DNA of 64,000 nucleotides from Streptomyces sp. CG4 (GTDB lineage: Bacteria > Actinomycetota > Actinomycetes > Streptomycetales > Streptomycetaceae): contig NZ_CP163525.1 of assembly GCF_041080655.1 (NCBI RefSeq), forward strand, positions 6,820,001-6,884,000. The letters are read 5' to 3'. Shown piece after piece: positions 46,235 through 54,658 of the stretch (positions are counted from its first letter, which is position 1; every line of letters starts with the position of its first letter). Below the pieces are notes generated by a model. The model ran no database searches. It saw nothing but the letters and a program-made list of their open reading frames with translations, and was not told the origin of the DNA. The position numbers and the translations under genes are program-made.

Positions 46235-47764
46235 TCAGGCGCACCTGCGGCCGCTGTTGATGCAGTTCGCGATCTTGTTGGCCAGACCGCCGGTCGTGAC
46301 GCTGATGAAGTCGTCGTGGTCGGTGATCGGCTTGTGCAGCTCCTCCGGGAAGCCGTCCACCGCGTAGGCGTTCTTCACCGTGCCGTCCGCCTGGACGACG
46401 GGCTGCGGCACGTTGTACACCAGGCGCATCGTCAGCTGCGGGATCGCCTTGAAGCCGTTCGGGCAGACCCCGCTTGCCGGGTCGGCGAAGGCCACGTGCG
46501 TGCGGTGGTTGGCGCTGTCGATGTTCACGCCGTCCCAGCAGCTCTGGAAGGCGAACGAGCGCACCACGTTGCTGCCCTGCGGACAGATCGGGTACTTGTC
46601 CGTCAGCTGCACCTTGTTCTCGAAGCCGGTGCAGCTCCAGTGCGCGTTGGCGTTGGCCGTGCCGTTGACGAAGGCCTTGGCGTCACCGGTGATGATCCGC
46701 AGGAACTGCGGCATCGCGACGACCTTGCTCGCCGGGCTGCCGACGTACTTGATCTGCGCCTGCTGGGCGACCAGGATCTTGCCGACGTTGAGGTCCTTGC
46801 CACCGCCGTCCGCGTTCGCGTCCTTCTCCTGGGTGCCGTCCTGCTCGCGGATGACCGGCCAGTAGTACGCCGACAGGTCGTTGCGGTTCTGGCAGCTGGT
46901 GCCGCCCTGCAGGAACGTCTGGTTGCTGGAGAACGCGTTGACCTTCTGGTTGCCGACGTAGTCGTGCACGTGGTGGGCACCGTTGGTCACACCGGGGGCG
47001 ACGATCACGTTGTCGCTGTTGTGGTTCTGGTTCGCGTTCACGCCGCAGCGCGTGATGAACTGGCCGGTCGAGGCGTTCTGCTGATTCTGCGGCTTGCCCT
47101 GGACGTTCGGGGCGACCTTCGTGATGTCCACGAAGTCCGCCGCGGCCGGGCCGTCACCGCCCTGGCCGCCGTTGTTGCCCTGCTGCTGGCCACCCTGCTG
47201 CTGACCGCCGTTGTTCTGCTGCTGGCCACCATTGTTCTGCTGTTGACCGCCGTTGTTCTGCTGCTGGCCGCCGGCGGTGGTCTGGTTGGCGGTCTGTGTC
47301 GTACAGGCGGCGAGCTGGGCCAGCGAGCTGTTGAACGCCCCGCCGACCCGCTGGACGTCGATCCGGATCCGGTCGATCGTCGCGGCCCGCTTGTCCTTGA
47401 GAGGGCCGACGATCGCGTTCTGCACGAAGCTCGGATCCTTGGACTGCGCGTCCCGGGTGGAGGCGAGCCGGGTGTAGGCCTCGGTGATCTGCTTGTCGAG
47501 GTTGGCCAGCTCGGTCGCCACGCCCTGGCGGGCCCGCCAGGGCACGTTGGTCAGCTTCTGCTGGACGTCCGGGCAGGAGATCGTCGCGACCTGCGCCGTC
47601 GCGGCCTTCGTCTGGTTGCCTCCCCACATCTGGTTGTTCGACTCGTGCGCGGAGGCATAGAAGTTCGCCCAGATCAGCCCGCCCCCACCGAGCGCTAGGG
47701 CCGCCGATGCGGCTATGGCCTTGGTGGCCAGCGGCGTACGGCGTTTTCGTGTGTTGCGTCCCAT
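46235..47764 (-). CDS. Secreted DUF1996 protein with Gln/Asn-rich repeats
   Basis: A 509-residue exported protein. A basic, hydrophobic N-terminus (about residues 1-33) acts as signal. A helical segment with single Cys ([32 protein letters not shown]) is followed by seven-residue GGQQQNN repeats (about residues 165-200) and a DUF1996 domain ([63 protein letters not shown]). DUF1996 occurs in fungal and streptomycete extracellular proteins; the activity is unknown. GAGGAG precedes the ATG. Repeats are encoded by a 21-bp tandem unit. It lies downstream of a two-component system. Confidence 0.88.
   Translation of the reverse strand: MGRNTRKRRTPLATKAIAASAALALGGGGLIWANFYASAHESNNQMWGGNQTKAATAQVATISCPDVQQKLTNVPWRARQGVATELANLDKQITEAYTRLASTRDAQSKDPSFVQNAIVGPLKDKRAATIDRIRIDVQRVGGAFNSSLAQLAACTTQTANQTTAGGQQQNNGGQQQNNGGQQQNNGGQQQGGQQQGNNGGQGGDGPAAADFVDITKVAPNVQGKPQNQQNASTGQFITRCGVNANQNHNSDNVIVAPGVTNGAHHVHDYVGNQKVNAFSSNQTFLQGGTSCQNRNDLSAYYWPVIREQDGTQEKDANADGGGKDLNVGKILVAQQAQIKYVGSPASKVVAMPQFLRIITGDAKAFVNGTANANAHWSCTGFENKVQLTDKYPICPQGSNVVRSFAFQSCWDGVNIDSANHRTHVAFADPASGVCPNGFKAIPQLTMRLVYNVPQPVVQADGTVKNAYAVDGFPEELHKPITDHDDFISVTTGGLANKIANCINSGRRCA
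47205..47267. repeat. 21-bp tandem repeat, three units, in the DUF1996 gene
   Basis: Units at 47205-47225, 47226-47246 and 47247-47267 encode the QQQNNGG repeats; units 1 and 3 are identical and unit 2 differs at a few bases. Length variation between strains is likely. Confidence 0.8.
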
Positions 47765-47918
47765 GGAACTCCTCTGACTTCCTTGCGAGCGGGGCAGCAT
47801 CGGGGCGCCCGACAGGAGTGAAGCGGCGTCCTTCCATACGGACGCCGCCCCAGAGATGTTCACCGGTCTCACAAATTCCTCGCAGGAACAGGCGAGTTGG
47901 CAGGTCACGCCGATTCGG

Positions 47919-48572
47919 TCAGCGGTCCCGGTCGAGATGGGCGAGGACCGCCAGGACGCGACGGTTGTCGTCGTCCGACACCTGAAGGCCCAGCTTGGTG
48001 AAGATGTTGGAGGTGTGCTTGGCGATGGCCCGTTCCGTCACCACCAGCTGGGCCGCGATGCCCGCGTTCGACCGGCCCTGCGCCATCAGTTCCAGCACCT
48101 CCAGCTCGCGCGGGGTGAGGCTCGCGAGCGGCCGGTCGTCGGCCGCGCGCCGGGACAGCAGCTGCTGGATGACCTGCGGATCCATCGCCGTACCACCGGC
48201 CGCGACCCGGCGTACGGAGTCGATGAACTGCTCGGCGTCGAAGACCCGGTCCTTGAGCAGATAGCCGACCCCGCCGTTGCCGTCCGCGAGCAGCTCGCGC
48301 GCGTACAGCTGCTCCACGTGCTGGGAGAGCACCAGCACCGGCAGTCCCGGCCGCGCCCTGCGGGCCGCGAGCGCGCACTGCAGGCCCTCGTCGGTGTGCG
48401 TGGGCGGCAGCCGTACGTCGACCACGGCCACGTCCGGCTCCAACTCGGCGAGCGCGCGGGCGAGTTCGGGACCGGACTCGACGGCGGCGGCGATCTCGAA
48501 GCCGAAGGCCGACAGCATCCGGACCAGCCCGTCGCGCAGCAGGAAGAGGTCTTCGGCTAGGACAACGCGCAC
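47919..48572 (-). CDS. Response regulator, NarL/LuxR family
   Basis: A 217-residue response regulator: receiver domain (Glu7-Asp8 acidic pair, phospho-acceptor Asp52 in [10 protein letters not shown]) and a C-terminal LuxR helix-turn-helix ([45 protein letters not shown]). The GTG at 48572 has GGAG six bases upstream and lies 16 bases inside the kinase gene, so the two are co-translated. Signals and targets are unknown; the neighbouring DUF1996 gene on the same strand is a possible target. Confidence 0.92.
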   Translation of the reverse strand: MRVVLAEDLFLLRDGLVRMLSAFGFEIAAAVESGPELARALAELEPDVAVVDVRLPPTHTDEGLQCALAARRARPGLPVLVLSQHVEQLYARELLADGNGGVGYLLKDRVFDAEQFIDSVRRVAAGGTAMDPQVIQQLLSRRAADDRPLASLTPRELEVLELMAQGRSNAGIAAQLVVTERAIAKHTSNIFTKLGLQVSDDDNRRVLAVLAHLDRDR

Positions 48573-49831
48573 GGGATCTCCATCGTCACCAGGGTGGGGC
48601 CGCCCGCGGGGCTGCTGACGGCCAGGACGCCGTCGAATGTACCGAGCCGGCGCTCGACCCCGGCGAGCCCCGACCCGCCGCCGATCACCGCGCCGCCCTT
48701 GCCGTTGTCGGTGACCGTGATCCGCAGCCGCCCGTCGGCGTGGTGCACGTCCACCCAGATCCGGTCGGCGCCGGAGTGCTTGACGGCGTTGGTGAGCACC
48801 TCGCTGACCGCGAAGTAGGCCGCCGACTCGACCGGCGCGTCCGCACGGCCCGCCGGCTCCACGCTCACCTCGGTCGGCAGCGGGAGCCGCAGCGCGAGTG
48901 CCCGTACGGCGTCGCCGAGCCCCCGTTCGGCGAGGACCGGCGGATGGATGCCGCGCACCAGGTCGCGCAGCTCCTCCAGGGCCTCGGCGGAGTTCCGGCG
49001 GGCCTGGGCGAGCAGCCGCTTCGCCTGGGCCGGGTCGTGTTCCACCAGCATTTCGATGGTGCCGAGGTCCATGCCCATGGCGACCAGCCGGGCCTGCGCC
49101 CCGTCGTGCAGGTCCCGCTCGATGCGGCGCAGCTCGGCGGCCGAGGTGTCGACCGCGTCCCGCCGGGTCTCGGTCAGCACCCGGACGCGCTCGGCGAGTT
49201 CCGCGTCGCCGCCGAGCACGGCCCGGGTGAGCCGGAAGTGCGTGGTCAGCAGGCGCGGGGTGCGGCGCCAGGAGACGGCGAGGATCACGGCGCCGAGCGC
49301 GGCCGCGCCGAAGGCACTCGCCTGGCCGCTCACCGGCACGAAGGCGTACCAGTAGGTGTCGCCCGGACCGTGCACGTACGCCCGCCACAGCCCGGCCGCC
49401 AGCAGGAACCCCTCGACCGGGAAGAACACCAGCACCGCGGGCAGCAGCGCGGTGGCGAAGCCCGCGGTCATGTCCACCGGCAGCCAGACCAGGTCCCGCC
49501 GCACCTGCGGGTCCCGGAGCAGGGCGGCCGTGCGCGTCCACGGGTTGGCGGACTTCGGGAGCGGCTGGTACACCGCCGGGATCCGGATCCCGCACCACTC
49601 CGCCGCGAGCCTCCTGCGGGCGTCCGCGAGAGCCCGTACGCCGGTGAGGATCGCCGGAGTGGTGACGAGCCCGACGCCGAGCGGGACGAGCGCGACGGAG
49701 ACGAGGGTCAGGACGAGAAACGCCGCACCGGTCGGCAGCACCACAAGGGCCAGCACCAGCCCCTGCACGGCGGCCAGCAGTGCCTCCCTGGCCAGGGCGC
49801 GGAAGTCGTTTCTCTTCGGGTCGGTGTTCAT
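48557..49831 (-). CDS. Sensor histidine kinase, HisKA_3 type
   Basis: A 424-residue membrane kinase. Two hydrophobic regions (about residues 20-65 and 118-190) form a sensor domain typical of actinobacterial NarL-system kinases. The dimerisation motif RRIERDLHDGAQARLVAMGM carries phospho-acceptor His242; the ATPase part has NAVKHSGA and VTDNGKGGAVIGGGSGL. It should phosphorylate the overlapping response regulator. The ATG at 49831 (MNTDPKRN) was chosen; the ribosome site is weak. The signal is unknown. Confidence 0.92.
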   Translation of the reverse strand: MNTDPKRNDFRALAREALLAAVQGLVLALVVLPTGAAFLVLTLVSVALVPLGVGLVTTPAILTGVRALADARRRLAAEWCGIRIPAVYQPLPKSANPWTRTAALLRDPQVRRDLVWLPVDMTAGFATALLPAVLVFFPVEGFLLAAGLWRAYVHGPGDTYWYAFVPVSGQASAFGAAALGAVILAVSWRRTPRLLTTHFRLTRAVLGGDAELAERVRVLTETRRDAVDTSAAELRRIERDLHDGAQARLVAMGMDLGTIEMLVEHDPAQAKRLLAQARRNSAEALEELRDLVRGIHPPVLAERGLGDAVRALALRLPLPTEVSVEPAGRADAPVESAAYFAVSEVLTNAVKHSGADRIWVDVHHADGRLRITVTDNGKGGAVIGGGSGLAGVERRLGTFDGVLAVSSPAGGPTLVTMEIPCALS

Positions 49832-49862
49832 GCCGTCAGTCTCGCCGACGGCTCCGCGCGCG

Positions 49863-50915
49863 TCAGTCGTCCGAAGTCGCCTCTTGCGGGGTGGTGCCAG
49901 GTACACCCCCCGCCCCGGCCAGCACCTTCGCCTCCGCCTCGGGGCCGAGGCCGACGGGCGGGCGGTCCGGGCGGCGGGGTGCCTCGCCGCCGATCCGGGT
50001 CAGCCAGCGCCAGGTGTCCGCGACGGTCTCCGCGGCCGGCCGGCACACCAGACCGGTGGCGAGCGCCCGCGACACGTCGGCGCGGTGCAGGGCCGCGTGC
50101 AGCTCGCTCTCCGGCGGCACCCACACCGGCAGCTCGGTCCACGGTTCGATCCCGGCGGCCAGGATCACCTCCGGGTCGGTCCAGCGCAGCTCCGCGTCCG
50201 CGCCGGTGACCCGCACACAGAGGTCGAGCAGCTCGCCCATGGTGCTGTGCCCCGGCGGTCCGACCAGGTCGTACGGCCCGCTCAGCGAGCGCTCGACCGC
50301 TCCGAGCAGCCAGCCGGCCAGATCGCGGGCGTCGATGAACTGCACCGGCAGCTCGCGCGGCCCGGGGGCCAGTACCGGGCCGCCGCGGGCGATCCGGGTC
50401 AGCCACCAGGGCAGCCGGCCGATGTTCTCGTACGGGCCGAGGATCAGCCCGGCCCGTACCAGCAGCGAGCCCTCCGCACCGAAGGTCTCGACGGCGGCCA
50501 GTTCGCCGCCCCGCTTGTCCCGTGCGTAGTCCGTCGGCCCGGCGTCGGCGGCGGCGCCCTCGACCACCGGACCCGTCTCGCCCGCCCCGCCCGGCGCGGG
50601 CCGGGGCCAGGCGTACACGGACCGGCTGGAGACGTACGCGTACCGCGCGGCACGGCCCCGCAGCAGCCGTGCCGCCGCGAGCACGGCACGCGGCTCGGCC
50701 GACCAGGTGTCGACCACGGCGTCCCAGCCGCCCGGGTCGGCGGCGAGCGCGGCCAGCCCGTCCGGGGCGGTGCGGTCGCCGTGCAACGACCGCACCCCGG
50801 GCGGGGGTTGGTGCCGTCCCCGGTGGAAGACGGTCACCTCCCAGCCGCGCGCCACCGCGGCCTCGGCGACCGCCCGCCCCACGAACTCCGTACCGCCCAG
50901 CACCAGAAGTCTCAT
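49863..50915 (-). CDS. NAD-dependent epimerase/reductase family protein
   Basis: A 350-residue extended short-chain dehydrogenase/epimerase. The N-terminal nucleotide motif is MRLLVLGGTEFVG, the catalytic Tyr-x3-Lys appears as DYARDK (with AYVSSRSVYAW before it), and ARDLAGWL is the typical following helix. The substrate could be a nucleotide sugar or isoprenoid-type compound. It is related to RNA-binding/epimerase-like proteins of actinobacteria. The start at 50915 fits the Rossmann fold beginning immediately; no good ribosome site is visible. Confidence 0.87.
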   Translation of the reverse strand: MRLLVLGGTEFVGRAVAEAAVARGWEVTVFHRGRHQPPPGVRSLHGDRTAPDGLAALAADPGGWDAVVDTWSAEPRAVLAAARLLRGRAARYAYVSSRSVYAWPRPAPGGAGETGPVVEGAAADAGPTDYARDKRGGELAAVETFGAEGSLLVRAGLILGPYENIGRLPWWLTRIARGGPVLAPGPRELPVQFIDARDLAGWLLGAVERSLSGPYDLVGPPGHSTMGELLDLCVRVTGADAELRWTDPEVILAAGIEPWTELPVWVPPESELHAALHRADVSRALATGLVCRPAAETVADTWRWLTRIGGEAPRRPDRPPVGLGPEAEAKVLAGAGGVPGTTPQEATSDD

Positions 50916-50983
50916 ACCGGTGATCGTGCCCGCTCCGGGCGCGTCGCGGTACGCGACTCTGCCGAGGGCAGAGCGGGGGAGGG

Positions 50984-51574
50984 TCAGCGGCCGGTCGGCG
51001 GCGTGTACTTGTAGCCGACCCGGCGCACCGTCTGGATCGCCTTGCGGTGCTCGGCGCCCAGCTTGCGGCGCAGCCGGGCGACGTGCACGTCGACGGTGCG
51101 GCCGTCGCCGACATGGCCGTAGCCCCACACCGTGGTGACCAGCTGGTCGCGGGTGTGCACCCGGTGCGGATGCGCCACCAGGTGCGCGAGCAGCTCGAAC
51201 TCCAGGTAGGTGAGGTCGAGTTCACGGCCGTCGACGGCGGCGGTGCGCCGTTCGGTGTCCAACCGCACCAGCGGCTCGGCGGCCGGGCCGCTGCCCGTGC
51301 CGGCGTCGGTGACCGGGGCCGTCCCCGGCTGGTCCGGCACCGCGACCGGCAGGAACGGCGGCCGCTGGTCGGCAGGGACCAGCACCAGATAGCCGACCAT
51401 CGGCGGCTGGCCGGGGAGGGTGGGCAGGGTGTGCTGCGGCGCGGGCAGCCAGGTGGCGCCCGGCGGCAGGAAGTCCGCGACGTCGACCACCTCGTCCCGG
51501 TCCACGGCGCGCAGCCGGTGCCGGGCGGGGGCGGTCAGAGTGGAGGCGGAGGAGAGAGAACGAGAGGTCGCCAT
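50984..51574 (-). CDS. glnRII: Winged-helix regulator lacking a receiver domain, GlnRII-like
   Basis: A 196-residue protein ending in an OmpR-type DNA-binding domain (LTYLEFELLAHLVAHPHRVHTRDQLVTTVWGYGHVGDGRTVDVHVARLRRKLG, about 123-175, with VRRVGYKY). The first ~105 residues hold no receiver aspartate pocket but a Pro-rich region (LPPGATWLPAPQHTLPTLPGQPPMVGYLVLVP). Its place beside glnII and the OmpR domain match what I recall of S. coelicolor GlnRII, reported to bind nitrogen-gene promoters alongside GlnR; identity from memory, not a search. It could be an orphan regulator responding to a non-phosphate signal. Confidence 0.7.
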   Translation of the reverse strand: MATSRSLSSASTLTAPARHRLRAVDRDEVVDVADFLPPGATWLPAPQHTLPTLPGQPPMVGYLVLVPADQRPPFLPVAVPDQPGTAPVTDAGTGSGPAAEPLVRLDTERRTAAVDGRELDLTYLEFELLAHLVAHPHRVHTRDQLVTTVWGYGHVGDGRTVDVHVARLRRKLGAEHRKAIQTVRRVGYKYTPPTGR

Positions 51575-51694
51575 GAGAGGTCAGCTCTTTCGCGCGAGAA
51601 GTTTCGTCGGACGAGGCGACGGCCGCGATTCGTGGTCGGGGCGCGCCGGAGGACGTACATCGCTTCGCGCTGGCCGAAGGCCGGGGTTACGGCT

Positions 51695-51817
51695 TTAGAG
51701 GGCCCGCGCGTTCGTCGCGCGGCAACACACCCGGTCGAAGTCGTGATGCTGACGGGAAGGCCAGAAGGGCTCGAGGTCATGGCGACCCGTCGCGGTGATC
51801 TTCTGGAAGCTGGCCAT
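51695..51817 (-). CDS. Possible leader peptide (uORF) with Cys-Cys pair
   Basis: A 40-codon open frame, ATG at 51817 to TAA at 51695, about 120 bases upstream of the winged-helix gene on the same strand. The peptide begins MASFQKITATGRHDLEPFW and ends with SRQHHDFDRVCCRATNARAL, resembling the R-x-H-x-D-x-x-R-V leaders that actinobacteria place before sulfur and cysteine genes. The adjacent cysteines could make ribosomes stall when Cys-tRNA is scarce. No ribosome site is visible, and the downstream gene is not an obvious cysteine gene, so translation is uncertain. Confidence 0.4.
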   Translation of the reverse strand: MASFQKITATGRHDLEPFWPSRQHHDFDRVCCRATNARAL

Positions 51818-52007
51818 GAGCCCATTGAAGCAGACAGCGGCGCCGGGCAGGACCCTCCTCTCACTGCTTGGACGCTTCCTTGGCGTGAAGTTGACGTGGC
51901 GAGTCCGTCGCGGGCGCGCATCAGGGCCTGATCAGCGGCTTCCCTCCCGCCGTGCGGTCCGTGACGCCGTCTCGGCATCCGGACGGGTGACCGTACGACA
52001 TGCGGAA

Positions 52008-52038
52008 GGGGGCGCCCACCGCGACGGTGGACGCCCCC
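52008..52038 (-). terminator. glnII terminator
   Basis: An imperfect 13-bp stem with one mismatch (arms 52008-52021 and 52025-52038, 3-nt loop) begins 14 bases past the glnII stop. Confidence 0.7.
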
Positions 52039-52052
52039 TCCGGGAGCCGGGA

Positions 52053-53084
52053 TCAGACCTGGCCGGCCTTCTCCAGCGCGGTGCAGCAGGTGTCCACCAG
52101 CAGGCGGGTCACCACGTACGGGTCGACGTTGGCGTTCGGACGGCGGTCCTCGATGTAGCCCTTGCCGTCCTTCTCGACCTGCCACGGGATACGGACCGAG
52201 GCACCGCGGTCGGAGACGCCGTAGGAGAACTTGTCCCACGGGGCGGTCTCGTGCAGGCCGGTCAGCCGCTCGTCGATGCCGGCGCCGTAGTTCTTGACGT
52301 GGTCGAGCGGCTTGGAGCCCTCGCCGAGCGACTCGCAGGCGGTGATGATCGCGTCGTAGCCCTCACGCATCGCCTTGGTGGAGAAGTTGGTGTGCGCGCC
52401 CGCGCCGTTCCAGTCGCCCTTGACCGGCTTCGGGTCGAGGGTCGCGGAGACGCCGAAGTCCTCGGCGGTGCGGTACAGCAGCCAGCGGGCCACCCACATC
52501 TGGTCGGAGACCTCCAGCGGGGCGAGCGGGCCGACCTGGAACTCCCACTGGCCGGGCATGACCTCGGCGTTGATGCCGGAGAGGCCGAGACCGGCCTTGA
52601 GGCAATTGTCCAGGTGGGCCTCGACGATGTCACGGCCGAAGATCTCGTCGGCGCCGACACCGCAGTAGTAGCCGCCCTGCGGGGCCGGGAAGCCGCCCTC
52701 GGGGAAGCCGAGCGGACGGGTGCCGTCGAAGAAGGTGTACTCCTGCTCGATGCCGAAGATCGGCTCCTGCGCGGCGAACCGCTCGGCGACCTCGGCCAGC
52801 GCGGCACGGGTGTTGGACACGTGCGGCGTCATGTCGATGTCGAGGACCTCGCACAGGACGAGGACGTCGTCGCCGCCGCGGATCGGGTCCGGGCAGGTGA
52901 AGACCGGCTTGAGCACGCGGTCCGAGGCGTGGCCCTCGGCCTGGTTGGTGGAGGAGCCGTCGAAGCCCCAGATCGGCAGCGCGTCGAGACCGGCCGGGGC
53001 ACCCGTGATGATCTTCGTCTTGGAACGGAGCTTGGCCGTCGGCGCGGTGCCGTCGATCCAGATGTACTCGGCCTTGAAGGTCAC
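52053..53084 (-). CDS. glnII: Glutamine synthetase type II (eukaryotic-type GSII)
   Basis: A 343-residue GSII, shorter than the ~470-residue type I enzymes, converting glutamate, ammonia and ATP to glutamine. Signatures: EYIWIDG start, WGFDGSSTNQAEG (beta-grasp), IFGIEQEYTFFD, INAEVMPGQWEFQ, NGAGAHTNFSTKAMREG and DRGASVRIPWQ. It has no adenylylation tyrosine loop, so GlnE does not control it. GTG start at 53084 with GAAGGAAG upstream. Four phased GlnR half-sites (53200-53237) lie about 115-155 bases upstream, consistent with activation under nitrogen limitation. Confidence 0.97.
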   Translation of the reverse strand: MTFKAEYIWIDGTAPTAKLRSKTKIITGAPAGLDALPIWGFDGSSTNQAEGHASDRVLKPVFTCPDPIRGGDDVLVLCEVLDIDMTPHVSNTRAALAEVAERFAAQEPIFGIEQEYTFFDGTRPLGFPEGGFPAPQGGYYCGVGADEIFGRDIVEAHLDNCLKAGLGLSGINAEVMPGQWEFQVGPLAPLEVSDQMWVARWLLYRTAEDFGVSATLDPKPVKGDWNGAGAHTNFSTKAMREGYDAIITACESLGEGSKPLDHVKNYGAGIDERLTGLHETAPWDKFSYGVSDRGASVRIPWQVEKDGKGYIEDRRPNANVDPYVVTRLLVDTCCTALEKAGQV

Positions 53085-53187
53085 GGGGGCACTTCCTTCG
53101 GGGGTGTGTCGGGCGCACGTCGGTGCGGGTGCTGCGGATGCTGCGGCGCCACGGCACCGGGGCGCCGCGTCGATCTGCCCGGCAGCC

Positions 53188-53237
53188 TGTCAACGGGCGA
53201 TTTCCCGACCGTTGCTCGTATGTGAACCCCGTGTTAC
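53188..53237 (-). promoter_or_regulatory. glnII promoter region with predicted GlnR boxes
   Basis: Reading toward glnII on the minus strand: GTAAC (53237-53233), TTCAC (53226-53222), GCAAC (53215-53211), GAAAT (53204-53200), each separated by exactly six bases. This matches the GlnR a/b-box layout gTnAc-n6-GaAAc repeated twice. A TTGACA -35-like element (53193-53188) follows; no clear -10 is seen. Confidence 0.65.
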
Positions 53238-53251
53238 CTGGTGGTTCTGTG

Positions 53252-53728
53252 TCACGACTCACCTTGTGAGGTGCCAGGGGGCGGGGTATGGGCGCTCTCC
53301 GTCGCGGCCTCCCGCACCCCGTCGAGGAAGTCCCGGACGGCGGCTCGCTGGTGGTCGTCGTAGCCGCGCAGCAGCTCCACCGACCGCTCGATCAGCGGCC
53401 CGAAGAAGGACGTGCCGAGGTCCACGGCGCCGTCCGTCACCTCCACGACGACCTTCCGCCGGTCGCTCTCCGCGCGCACCCGCCGCACATGTCCCGCCCG
53501 CTCCAGCCGGTCCAGCAACGCCGTGGTGCCCGCCGAGTTGAGCCCGAGCCCGGCCCCGAGCCGCCCGGCGCTCATCTCCTCGTCCGCCCGCCGCGCGTCC
53601 ATCAGCGCGATCAGCGCGCGTACGTCCGTGGGGTGCATGCCGTTCCGCTGCGCGAACCGGGCGCTGTGCAGGCCGAGTTCGACGGCGACGGCACGCAGCA
53701 GATGGACGATCTCCATTTCGGGCTGCAC
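53252..53728 (-). CDS. MarR family transcriptional regulator
   Basis: A 158-residue MarR-type winged-helix protein: HPTDVRALIALMDARRADEEMSAGRLGAGLGLNSAGTTALLDRLERAGHVRRVRAESDRRKVVVEVTD covers the DNA-binding core (about residues 32-98), including the DRR wing. It is divergent from an alpha/beta hydrolase gene, with an inverted repeat between, so it likely represses both. GTG at 53728 has GGAAG upstream; an ATG at 53716 is an alternative. The inducer is unknown. Confidence 0.88.
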   Translation of the reverse strand: MQPEMEIVHLLRAVAVELGLHSARFAQRNGMHPTDVRALIALMDARRADEEMSAGRLGAGLGLNSAGTTALLDRLERAGHVRRVRAESDRRKVVVEVTDGAVDLGTSFFGPLIERSVELLRGYDDHQRAAVRDFLDGVREAATESAHTPPPGTSQGES

Positions 53729-53743
53729 GCGGGGCTTCCGAAG

Positions 53744-53786
53744 CTATTGTCTCGTTCAGCGAATATCTTGTTGAGCGAGATAATAG
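53744..53786. promoter_or_regulatory. Inverted repeat between MarR and hydrolase genes
   Basis: Arms CTATTGTCTCG (53744-53754) and CGAGATAATAG (53776-53786) pair at 10 of 11 positions and enclose two further related CTTGTTGAGCGA/TCGTTCAGCGA words. The AT-rich patch holds both divergent promoters and is the probable MarR operator region. Confidence 0.6.
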
Positions 53787-53797
53787 GGGGCGGTTCC

Positions 53798-54655
53798 ATG
53801 GCCGGGTACGACGACGAGGTCTTCCGGGTTGCGTACGACAAGGTCCTGGCGAAGTGGCCTGCCGAGCGGGAGGCGCTGACGGTCCGTACCCCCTTCGGCG
53901 CCACCCGCGTCAACGCCTGCGGCCCCCGGGAAGCGCCCCCGCTGCTCCTGCTGCCGGGCGGCGGCGGAGCCACCTCCGTCTCCTGGTACGCCCAGGTCGC
54001 GGAACTGGCCCGGATCCGCCGGGTCTACGCCGTCGATGTGATCGGCGCCCCGGGGCTGAGCGAGCCGGCCGGCGACCTCCACCCCCGCACCGTCGCCGAC
54101 CTGACGCGCTGGCTGGACGCGGTCCTCGACGGTCTGGGCGCCGACTCGGCCGACCTGGGCGGCCACTCGTACGGCGGCTGGATCGCCCTGCACTACGCTC
54201 TGCGCGCCCCGGACCGGATGCGCCGCCTGTTCCTCCTGGACCCGACCCAGTGCTTCGCCGGGTTCAAGGCGGCGTATCTGCTCCGCGCCCTGCCGATGCT
54301 GCTGCGGCCCTCGCCCCGCCGGGTCCGCGCCTTCCTGGAGTGGGAGACCGGGGGAGTACCGCTGGACCCGGACTGGCTCGCCCTCCAGGAGGCGGCGGCC
54401 GGGTTCCCGGCCGCCAAGCCGGTGACGAGCCCGCGCCCGGCGCCGGACGCGCTGCGGGCCCTGAACGCACAGGTCCTGCTGCTCGTGGCGGCGAACAGCA
54501 GGACCCATGACCCCCGCGAGGTGGTGACCAGGGCGACGGCACTGGTGCCGCACGTCGAGACCGCCGTACTGCCGGGCATGTCCCATCACGCGCTGCCGCA
54601 CGCGGCACCCGCCGTCCTGGCCCGCCGCCTCACCGCCTTCCTGTCGGGCCGGTGA
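53798..54655 (+). CDS. Alpha/beta hydrolase
   Basis: A 285-residue alpha/beta hydrolase fold protein. The nucleophile elbow is GGHSYGGW (Ser at about residue 126), an oxyanion-loop LLLLPGGGGATS precedes it, and the catalytic His lies in GMSHHALP near the C-terminus. No signal peptide. Likely a cytoplasmic esterase or lactonase whose substrate may be the MarR inducer. AGGGGG lies eight bases before the ATG. It ends three bases from the convergent Gln-rich protein gene. Confidence 0.88.
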   Translation: MAGYDDEVFRVAYDKVLAKWPAEREALTVRTPFGATRVNACGPREAPPLLLLPGGGGATSVSWYAQVAELARIRRVYAVDVIGAPGLSEPAGDLHPRTVADLTRWLDAVLDGLGADSADLGGHSYGGWIALHYALRAPDRMRRLFLLDPTQCFAGFKAAYLLRALPMLLRPSPRRVRAFLEWETGGVPLDPDWLALQEAAAGFPAAKPVTSPRPAPDALRALNAQVLLLVAANSRTHDPREVVTRATALVPHVETAVLPGMSHHALPHAAPAVLARRLTAFLSGR

Positions 54656-54658
54656 GCC

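Larger units (their letters stand above)
51575..52052. other. 478-bp region between the winged-helix gene and glnII
   Basis: Holds a possible 40-codon peptide on the minus strand (51695-51817), a small GC hairpin just after its stop (about 51670-51684), and the glnII terminator at 52008-52038. No other gene is supportable. Confidence 0.5.

Noticed and set aside
47205-47267. CRISPR-like repeats
   Set aside because: The units are contiguous, have no spacers and lie in frame inside a Gln-rich coding region.
51535-52239. Longer minus-strand frame between glnII and the winged-helix gene
   Set aside because: It overlaps the 3' end of glnII and has no ribosome site or recognisable motif; only the short Cys-Cys frame in another phase was kept, at low confidence.
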